From the NCBI GenBank assembly GCA_023512835.1, contig CM042091.1, positions 21,593,506 to 21,657,505 of the forward strand: 64,000 bases of DNA, in the 5' to 3' direction. This stretch comes from Taxillus chinensis (lineage: Eukaryota; Streptophyta; Magnoliopsida; Santalales; Loranthaceae). A program made the translations under genes and the position numbers. The notes under the pieces are model-generated. The model saw only the letters and a program-made list of their open reading frames with translations, had not been told where the DNA came from and did not search any database. Below are positions 56,652 through 64,000 of this stretch, in pieces. Each line of letters starts with the position of its first letter. Positions within the stretch are counted from its first letter, which is position 1.

Positions 56652-57162
56652 TGTAATGACCCGTGTGTAACCCGTGTGTAAGAAGTTAACCACAAACACC
56701 TTGGATGTTGGTGCACAAGTTTGACAACGTGCATTTATGCCCTAGGAAGATGCTATGCATATACATGCGGTTTTAAGCTGTTTTGGCAGATTTTGGAGCT
56801 CACTTTTGGTATAATAGATGGCCTCAAACAATTGGCGTGCAAGAACAAAATTTCTTAGAATGAGGTCCTCTATCTACCACAGTAATTTCAGGGCATTTGG
56901 AGCTACACGTGAATTTACCCATTTCACGTGCAAGCATATTTTTGCTTCTCAGACCTCTACAAGATGCAAGGAGGCTTGGGATGAAGTTTGAGTGCATTTG
57001 GAGCTGCACGCCAATTGGGGAATTGGCGTTCAAATTGGCGTGCAGGCATGTTTTTGCATGGTTACCTTGGTTTTGTCATTCTAATCATCTTTTCCAAAAG
57101 GACCATGTTGGAATTGTGAATATTTTGGTGTGTATGGATATGGGAAGGTCATAGCTTGTTCC

Positions 57163-57240
57163 ATCAAAACTACGTCGTTTTGATGCTGGGATTCACTTAA
57201 TCAAAACTACATCGTTTTGATGTTGTGTTGTCTATATAAG
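57163..57240 (+). promoter_or_regulatory. Tekay LTR core promoter with doubled ACGT palindrome
   Basis: Palindromes at 57163-57184 and 57200-57221 (one mismatch), TATATAAG at 57233-57240, then a GA leader. Confidence 0.65.
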
Positions 57241-57844
57241 AAGGAGAAGCCTCTCTGTTTTAGGTTTAGGGTTTGTTGCTCCACCAGCCATCGCAGAGAG
57301 AGAGAGAGAGAGAGAGAGAGGGAAGGAGAGCTTCTGGTGGCTGTCGGAGCGTCTTGCGTGGGTGGTCGGAGTCTTGCGTGGAAGCGGGAGCAGGAGAACA
57401 TACAAGGTAGGGGTTCTGTTCTTCCTAAATCCTCCTCTATCCTAGGGTTCTAGGGCGGATTATAGAGTTATACCTATTTATATATATATATAATCCATAT
57501 AGGTGTGATCTCCTATATGGATGTTGGCCTTCAATGGCGGTTTTTGATGTATTCTGGTGTTGGAAGGTGAGTGCATATTAAGTGTTTGATAAAATGCCTG
57601 TGTGGATATGTCTGTGTGAATATGCCTAGTATGTGTTTGATAATATGCCTGTGTGGCTGGGTTTGTGGGTTTGTGAATGTATGCATGTTAAGCGTTTGGT
57701 AAAATACCTGTGAGACTCTGCATGTCAAGTGTTTGATTTTATGCCTGATGGGCTGTGCGAACTAAGTGTTTGGTTTAATGCCTGTGTGACCTTGTATGCT
57801 GTGTTTGTGGAACCCGGTGGCTGTGGAAGCCCGGGACTGGAACT

Positions 57845-57995
57845 GTTAGCCCGTGTGGCTAAGCCTGAGAGGCTGTGGATATGTTAGCCCGTGTGGCTAA
57901 GCCTGAGAGGCTGTGGATATGTTAGCCCGTGTGGCTAAGCCTGAGTGGTCAGGATATGTTAGCCTATATGGCTAAGCCTGTATGGCTGTGGATAT
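57845..57995 (+). repeat. Four-copy 38-bp tandem repeat in Tekay LTR
   Basis: Units start at 57845, 57883, 57921 and 57958 with GTTAGCCCGTGTGGCTAAGC or a variant. The first two are identical by eye, the last two diverged. The other Tekay LTR lacks this array. Confidence 0.88.
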
Positions 57996-58466
57996 GTGTG
58001 TGGCATGTGAATGTGGAATACAACTTGTTTACATTTTATTGTCACTACACTGCACCTGTACACTCTCATGTAGACGCTAGGAGCATGGGATGGGTTTGGG
58101 AGACATGATCCCTACTGAGCTGTGGTTGCTCACCCCTCCCTCTATGTTGTGTTTTCTTTCAGGAACATACAGGCGTTAGGTGGGACCCCAAGGTGGAAGA
58201 CCTTATTTACTTTACTATCTACCATTCATGTTATTTTTATGGGAATTGATGTAACCCAGTGGGGATGGATTGAAAAGAGGATTTTGTTGTAATAAAGACT
58301 GATTTGGATTGTGGATTGCTTTTATGAACTTTACTTTCTTGAATGTGTTGTGGATGTTTAAAATGTTATATTCGCGTTTTGCACCCTAACCCCTTTGCCC
58401 TCCGTGTGGGTACAAGGGGAGTCACGTGCCGGTTTCCTCGGGTTGGAAATCCGGGGCGTGACAATA

Positions 58467-58478
58467 TGGTATCAGAGC
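58467..58478 (+). other. Primer binding site (initiator-Met tRNA type)
   Basis: TGGTATCAGAGC, exact, 3 bp after the LTR end. Confidence 0.92.
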
Positions 58479-58871
58479 ATGGTCTAGTTGGCCTAGGGTA
58501 GTGGGCGGACCTGGTTATCCTAAGTCCTTTGGAGGAGCCTGGAGGGACATGCCTGATCAACATGGTCCTCTTTGAGCCTCCAAGGTTTACTTAGGGTAGT
58601 CCAGTCATGTGGTAGGATTTGCATGCATTGGCATTAGGGCACTAGTTGCATTTGCTGTGAATGTGTGCTAAACTGTGGATAAGATAATATGATTAAGTGA
58701 AATGTGTAACTCTGATTTGTTTGGCAATGCATACTGAACTGTGAAATGTGATTGATACAATGTATGTGTGTAATGTTATGTGATAGTGGAATTGATCAGT
58801 GGGGTAGAGGTAGTGACGCGATAGATTATAAATTTCTTTTGACGTTGTGCTTCTTACTTCGTGTAGTAAGA
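58479..58871 (+). other. Tekay untranslated leader
   Basis: Noncoding; matches 34648-35001 of copy 2, including the AGGGACATGCCTGATCAACA stretch. Confidence 0.7.
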
Positions 58872-60217
58872 ATGCCGCCGAGGAGAGTGACACGTGCGTC
58901 CGGGGCAGTGGCTGATGAGTCATCTGCCCATGAGGGTCCAGATGCGGGACCGTCTGTTGGAGGGCATGCGTTGTTGCTGGCACAGCTACGGGAAGGCATC
59001 CGGCTGGAGGTATGAGAGCTATGGGAGGGACTCCGGCAGGAGGTTCGGGAGGAGGTGCGCCGTGAGATGGCAGCACAGCAGGTGGTGCCACCGCCACCAC
59101 CAGTAGGAGAGCTGCCTCGTGAGCGTGAGAGTTCACTGGGTGGTGTACCGACTCGTGCAGAGGATGACGTGGTGACACGGTTCCGAAAGGAACGACCTCC
59201 GCGATTCAAGGGGGAAGGTGATCCTGTGGTAGCTGAGTAGTGGTTAAGGCAGATCGAGCATGTGTTTTCCTTTCTCCTGCCCCGAGAAGAGGATAAGGTT
59301 CGACTGGCCATTCGGCAGCTGGAGGGGGATGCTTTGGAGTAGTGGACGAGTGTCGCGGGGAGCCGTGCGGTGCAACTCATGCTTTGGGAGGAGTTCTTGC
59401 AACTCTTCCATGATGAGTTCTTCCCGGAATCAGTGAGATGGCAGAAGAGGGAAGAATTCGGCAGCTTGAAGCAGGGATCCAGGACGGTACCTGAGTATGA
59501 GCGGGAGTTCCAGAGCTTGAGTAGGTTTGCTCCTGAGACTGTGGCAAGGGAGGACCCGAAGGCCCACAAGTTCACATTGGGCCTTAGGCCAGCCCTTAGG
59601 CAGAGGGTGGCAATTCTACGTTTGAGGACTTATGCTGAGGTTGTGGAGACAGCCCGAATAGCTGAGAGGGAGCTGGATGATGGGAGGCAGACCCATCAGG
59701 GTTGCCCGTTGCAGGGTGGGTTGGAGCGTGATTCCGGGTCCAAGCAGCCCAAGACTGAGGAAAGGGATAGCAGTTCTTTCCGCAGCCGGGGACAACCATC
59801 AGTGCCCCCAGGGAGGTCTAGCTTTGGCGGTAGCAGACAGGAAGGTCCGGCAGGAGGACTCCCCAGCGGTTGTCATTGTTGTGGGGAGCAAGGCCACTTT
59901 AAGAGGGAGTGTCCCAAGAAGAACTGGCGATGCAATAGCTGTGGACGAGAAGGCCATTTGAGCCGGGTTTGCCGAAGTAGCAACAAGGGAGTTGGAGGCA
60001 TGGCATCCAGCATGAGGAGTGACGCTAGCTTTCATGCACCAGTTGAGAGACCAGCTCGTCAGTGGCAGGCCAGTCAGGCAGGATCTAGTTAGACCCGACC
60101 TCAGGGGAGGCCAGAGCAACAGCAGGCTGATGCTAGAGGCAGTCAAGGCGGGAGCCGCCCAGTGAGTGAGCCAACCAGTGGCACGGGCCAAGGAAGGGTG
60201 TTTGCGCTGGAGGCGAT
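58872..60217 (+). pseudogene. Tekay gag (copy 1)
   Basis: ATG at 58872 starts MPPRRVTRASGAVADES. The gag core (DDVVTRFRKERPPRFKGEGD, WLRQIEHVFSFLLPREEDK, FLQLFHDEFFPESVRWQKRE) leads to two intact zinc knuckles, CHCCGEQGHFKREC (about 59873-59914) and CNSCGREGHLSRVC (about 59933-59974). Premature stops are a TGA near 59010, TAG at 59238-59240 (CAG in copy 2), TAG at 59340-59342 (TGG in copy 2) and TAG at about 60090. The gag-protease junction is split by the solo LTR at 60218. Confidence 0.85.
60213..60217. other. Target site duplication GCGAT (left)
   Basis: GCGAT at 60213-60217 is repeated at 62015-62019 on either side of the solo LTR. Confidence 0.92.
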
Positions 60218-60742
60218 TGTCACGCCCCGGATTTCCAACCCGAGGAAACCGGTACGTGACTCCCCATTCACCCACACGGAGGGCAATGGGGTTGGATTAC
60301 CGGATGCCACACAAGCAAGTCTAACAATTACAATAAATCAAATAAGCCACATCTTTATTTAATTCCAAAACATCAAAGGTTCACAAAACAACCAAGTCCC
60401 TGATTACAGTTCAATCCCTTAGTACATTCCCCTCCCTGGGGTTACATAAATCATAAAAGTACATTACTGAAATGAACAATAAAGTGGAGAGGGTCTTCCA
60501 CCTTGGTGTATCCACCTAACGCCTGTAAGTCCCTGGAAAACAAACAAACACAGTAGGAGGGGTGAGCAACCACAGCTCAGTAGGGATCATGTCTCCCCAA
60601 CCCATCCCATGCTCCTAGCATCTACATGCCATGTGTACAAGTGCGGTGTCGTGTTACAATAATTTCAACAGACATAATAATAACCACATCAACAATTACA
60701 ATCTTCCACTGCCACACAGGCTAACACTTTAACAACAAGTTA

Positions 60743-60834
60743 TTTAACCGCCTCTTCAGGCCAAGTGATTTAACCGCCTCTTCAGGCCAAGTGATTTAAC
60801 CGCCTCTTCAGGCCACTGGTTTAACCGCCTCTCA
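60743..60834 (-). repeat. Four-copy array of about 26 bp (TTAACCGCCTCTTCAGGCCA)
   Basis: The unit TTTAACCGCCTCTTCAGGCC occurs three times exactly and a fourth time with a one-base deletion, at about 26-27 bp spacing. It is the reverse complement of a relative of the GAGGCGGTTAAA repeat in the LTR at 40105. Confidence 0.85.
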
Positions 60835-61504
60835 GGCATAGTTTCCACAGCCTCACAGGCTAACACAAGACGGTCCCGGGCTTCCCACGGACCACCGAGT
60901 GTACAAGCAAACACACAAGACATAAGGCCATACAGGCATAACATCAAACACTTAATATGCTTAGTCACACGGGAATAACGTCGAACACTTAGCATGCATA
61001 TATTCACAGGCTCACAAATCCAGCCACACAGATATTATTTCAGACACATAATATGCATAGCCTCACAGGCATTATTTCAAACACGTTCTGAGCATACACA
61101 CAGGCATATTCATACAGGCATATCCACACCGGCATTTTATCAAACACTTAACATGCACTAACCACCCAACCTCAGAAATCACACCAAAACGCCACTGAAG
61201 GCCAACATTCATATAGGAGGTCACACCTATATGAATTTACATATAAATAATATAACAGATATAACTCATATTCTGCCCTAGGACCCTAGGACAGAGGAAG
61301 ATTTAGGAAGAACAGAATCCCTACCTCAGGTAAGACGCAACAACGCGGCAACAGTCTGATCCCAAGCCGAACGCCATCCACCCACGAGACTCTGACCACC
61401 CACGCAAGGCGCCTGGCAGCAACCAGGAGCCCTCCTTCCCTCTCTCTCTCTGCGACGACTGGTGGAGCAACAAACCCTAAACCTAAAACAGAGGAGCTTC
61501 TCCT

Positions 61505-61583
61505 CCTTATATAGACAACACAACATCAAAACGACGTAGTTTTGATTAAGTGAATCCCAGGATCAAAACGACGTAGTTTTGAT
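61505..61583 (-). promoter_or_regulatory. LTR core promoter with doubled ACGT palindrome
   Basis: Palindromes at 61525-61546 and 61562-61583; TCTATATAAG on minus at about 61506-61515. Confidence 0.62.
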
Positions 61584-62017
61584 CACACAAGTTAGCACCT
61601 TTCCGCACCCATATAGGCCAAAATACTCAGAATTTCAACATGGTCCTTTGGAGAAAGTTCATTAGAATGACAAAACCAAGGGAACTATGCAAAAATATGC
61701 CTGCACGCCAATTTGCACGTGAATTCCCCAATTCACGTGCAACTCCATATGCACTCCAAATGCTCTCAAACTTCACCCCTAGCCTCTTTGCATCATTTAG
61801 AAGACAACCACACTTGCACGTGAATTGGACCCATATCACGTGCACCTCACATACATGTCCATTTGGCCTGAAACTTCTGTGGTAGATAGAGGACATCATT
61901 CTAAGCATCTTTCCTTTCGCACATGAATTCATTGGAGTCCATTTACTAGGTCAAAATCTAGAAAAACTCCACTCATAAGGTAAAACTGACTAACTCAAGG
62001 TACGGGTCCTTACAGCG

Positions 62018-62605
62018 ATGTACCAGGAGGAGGCTGAGCTACCACCCCCACCAGCTGAGGGTGGAGAAGGACCATCGGTAGTTAGAGGTACCCTCTTGAT
62101 TTCCCGTACGTTAGCTTCTGTTCTTTTTGATACGGGTGCATCGTGTTCCTTCGCTGCCGAGCTTCTTATTGATGGCTTGGGGTTAGCTTGTGTGGAGGCC
62201 GCGAGGCCCCTAGTTGTGGAGTCTCCGGTGGGAGGCATGATTGAGGTACGGCGTGTGTGTCGTGGATGTGTGTTAACCCTAGGAGAGGTGGAGCCGAGTT
62301 TTGACTTGCATGTAATGCCTTTGAGGACGTTTGACCTGATCTTGGGTATGGATTGGCTTATGGCTTTCCAGGCCAAGATAGATTGTTATCGGCGGCGTGT
62401 ATCCTTCGTGACACCTGCAGGGACCTCTTGCACCCTGCAGGGGGAGTGGGATTGTGAGGCGAGTCGGGCCGGGCCGATGTTGGACCAGTGGGGTGCCATT
62501 ACCCACAGGTTGGCAGCCCGACCTTTGCCGAGGAGGGGAAGGTGGAAAAGAGGGTGTGGCCCGCTGTTGTGGACCAATTTCGGGATGTCTTCCCCGACCG
62601 GTTGA
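62018..62605 (+). pseudogene. Tekay aspartic protease (copy 1)
   Basis: The frame reads VVRGTLLISRTLASVLFDTG with catalytic Asp at 62129-62131, then DLHVMPLRTFDLILGMDWLM and [21 protein letters not shown] one-base frameshift near 62515 leads into the RT frame. The N-terminus is separated from gag by the solo LTR. Confidence 0.85.
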
Positions 62606-63480
62606 GGAGTTTACCTCCTCGGAGGAGTGTGGAGTTCACCATTGAGTTGGTGCCGGGGACGGGTCCGATTTCCCAAGTAGCGTATCATATGGGGCCAGCC
62701 AAGTTGAGGGAGCTTCAGAGGCAAATCGAGGAGTTGGTAGGCCAGGGGTATATCAGACCGAGTACCTCACCCTGGGGTGCTCCGGTGCTCTTTGCTAAGA
62801 AGGCTGATGGCACACTTCGTCTCTGTATCGACTACAGGAAGCTGAATTCAGTGACTGTGAAGAATAAGTACCCGTTGCCTCGGATAGATGACCTGTTTGA
62901 CCAATTGAGTGGGGCCCAGTGGTTTTCTAAAATAGATTTACGGTCGGGGTATCACCAGCTCAGGGTTAGGGAGGAGGACATCCCTAAGACGGCTTTTCGG
63001 TGCAGGTATGGGCATTATGAGTGGGTAGTGATGCCTTTCGGGCTCACTAATGTGCCAGCGGTGTTCATGCATTTGATGAACCAGGTCTTTGCTCCCTACT
63101 TGGATTCGTTTGTGGTGGTGTTTATTGATGATATCTTGGTGTATTCCAAGACCGAGAAGGAGCATGTGGAGCACTTAGCAACAGTGTTGCAAACCTTGAG
63201 GGACCAACAGCTGTTTGCTAAGTATAGCAAGTGTGAGTTTTGGCTGCAGGAGGTTCACTTTCTTGGCCATGTGGTATCAGCTGAGGGAGTTAGGGTGGAC
63301 CCAACCAAGATTGAGGCTGTGGCATCGTGGGCGAGGCCAACCAACGTTTTTGAGATCCGTAGCTTTCTTGGCTTGGCGGGGTACTATCGTCGTTTTGTCG
63401 AGGGGTTCTCCCGTTTGGCAGCTCCCATGACAGCGTTGACTCGGAAGGGCATGAAGTTTGATTGGACTGACAAGTGTTAG
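62488..63480 (+). pseudogene. Tekay reverse transcriptase (copy 1)
   Basis: An open frame of 330 codons spans essentially the whole RT. Landmarks are [75 protein letters not shown] and the catalytic FIDD box at 63121-63132, then [20 protein letters not shown] and [20 protein letters not shown]. It ends at TAG 63478-63480, where the sister copy has CAG at the same place. The RT domain itself is intact and is the best RT in the window. Confidence 0.88.
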
Positions 63481-64000
63481 CAGGCGTTTGAGGCTCTCAA
63501 AACCCGTTTGACCACTGCACCGGTATTGAGGTTACCTCAGGAGGATATCCCATATGAGGTGTACTGGGATGCGTCCAGGGTTGGTTTGGGGTGTGTGCTT
63601 ATGCAGGAGCACAGTGTGGTAGCTTATGGGTCAAGGCAGCTGAAGCCTCATGAGCAGAATTATCCTACTCATGACCTTCAGTTGGTAGCTGTCATCTTCA
63701 CCCTGAAGAGTTGGCAGCATTACCTCTTGGGGGAGAAGTTCGTGGTGTTCTCAGATCACAAGAGCCTTCGAGACATCTTTACTCGAAGGAGTTGAATTTG
63801 AGGCAGAGGAGATGGGTGGAGTATTTGCAGACCTTTGACTTTACTCTTGCCTATACCCCGGGCAAGGGTAATGTTGTGGCTGACGCGTTGAGTAGAAAAG
63901 GGAAAGACTGAGGTGGCCGTGAGAGAGAGGAAGCTGATGGAACAGTTGGCGATATTGCAGCTGCAGCCTGTTGTTCGTGATGGTGAGACAGTCCTGAGTC
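63481..64000 (+). pseudogene. Tekay RNase H (copy 1), continues beyond window
   Basis: After the TAG the same frame continues [40 protein letters not shown] (first catalytic Asp) and [16 protein letters not shown] one-base frameshift near 63790 leads to [20 protein letters not shown] and GKGNVVADALSRKGKD, where TGA stands at 63909-63911. The integrase linker then begins and is cut by the window end. Confidence 0.82.

Larger units (their letters stand above)
56652..58463 (+). mobile_element. 5' LTR of Tekay element (copy 1)
   Basis: It begins TGTAATGACCCGTGTG and ends GGGGCGTGACA, 1812 bp, followed by an exact initiator-Met PBS. U3 from about 56730 is homologous to Athila U3. Two palindromes, a TATA box and a GA leader (57294-57320) follow. 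A four-copy 38-bp repeat (57845-57995) explains most of its extra length over the other copy. Confidence 0.93.
60218..62014 (-). mobile_element. Solo LTR, chromovirus type, reversed
   Basis: It begins TGTCACGCCCCGG and ends GGTCCTTACA, 1797 bp. Its reverse complement starts TGTAAGGACCCGTACC, the same family as 32117-34062. The GCGAT duplication and the lack of internal sequence make it a solo LTR. A four-copy repeat lies at 60743-60834. On minus two palindromes, a TATA box and a GA leader are present. Confidence 0.93.
56652..64000 (+). mobile_element. Tekay-type chromovirus, runs off the window
   Basis: LTR, PBS (58467-58478), leader, gag (58872 onward), a solo-LTR insertion (60218-62014), protease, RT and RNase H are visible. 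Integrase and the 3' LTR lie beyond 64000. It is collinear with the copy at 34648-41717, in the same orientation. Confidence 0.9.

Noticed and set aside
1..64000. Host protein-coding genes or RNA genes
   Set aside because: Every stretch with recognisable coding belongs to a retrotransposon, and every long noncoding stretch is LTR, UTR or spacer of one. No tRNA, rRNA or host exon could be supported by eye.

Overview
This is a block of nested plant LTR retrotransposons with no host gene that I can support. The elements are angiosperm-type Ty3/gypsy (Tat, Athila and chromovirus/Tekay types) and Ty1/copia (Maximus/SIRE type). PBS sequences match initiator-Met tRNA (TGGTATCAGAGC) or, for Athila, tRNA-Asp (TGGCGCCGTTG...). 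Lineage names rest on motifs read by eye, not on a phylogeny. Almost every coding region is broken by stops and frameshifts, so the region is old and probably silenced.

Layout, outermost first. (1) A minus-strand Tat-type element (about 716-6479) keeps only RNase H and integrase remnants. It carries two solo LTRs: 1532-3692 (TSD CTTCT) and an Athila LTR at 4306-5812 (TSD GGGAC). A diverged Athila-like LTR fragment in the opposite orientation lies at 1-715. (2) A minus-strand SIRE-type copia element (LTR 6480-7875, then 7876-8414 and 53413-56651) interrupts Tat. (3) A chromovirus, called Gypsy1 here (8415-53412, TSD GGCGT), sits inside the third gene of that SIRE. (4) A minus-strand Athila element (16200-52011, TSD GAAGC) sits inside the 3' LTR of Gypsy1. 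(5) The Athila holds a plus-strand SIRE copy (18946-30700) with a TRIM scrap (30701-30970), a second truncated Athila LTR (30971-34128) containing a solo LTR (32117-34062, TSD GCTCT), and a 5'-truncated Tekay element (34648-41717). (6) A second Tekay element starts at 56652 inside the minus-strand SIRE, runs off the window, and contains a solo LTR (60218-62014, TSD GCGAT). Both ends of most insertions were located by finding matching 5-bp duplications.

The most interesting signal is a third gene downstream of pol in both the copia (SIRE) and the gypsy (Athila) element. In both, an N-terminal domain resembling the 'putative plant transposon protein' family is followed by a coiled-coil and Pro/Ser-rich linker, then a C-terminal Ulp1-like (C48) cysteine-protease domain with recognisable His, Asp, Gln and Cys positions. 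In both, the gene is preceded about 110-130 bp upstream by its own TATA box and a pyrimidine-rich leader, so it is probably transcribed separately from gag-pol. Two unrelated retrotransposon lineages therefore carry the same accessory gene plan.

Other signals: LTRs of Athila and of the chromoviruses share a homologous U3 rich in CACGTG G-boxes and a palindromic ACGT box next to TATA; the Athila pol reading frame has lost its RNase H in frame; Gypsy1 has lost its chromodomain; and the SIRE LTR holds about 18 copies of a CGGAGTAAGG motif.
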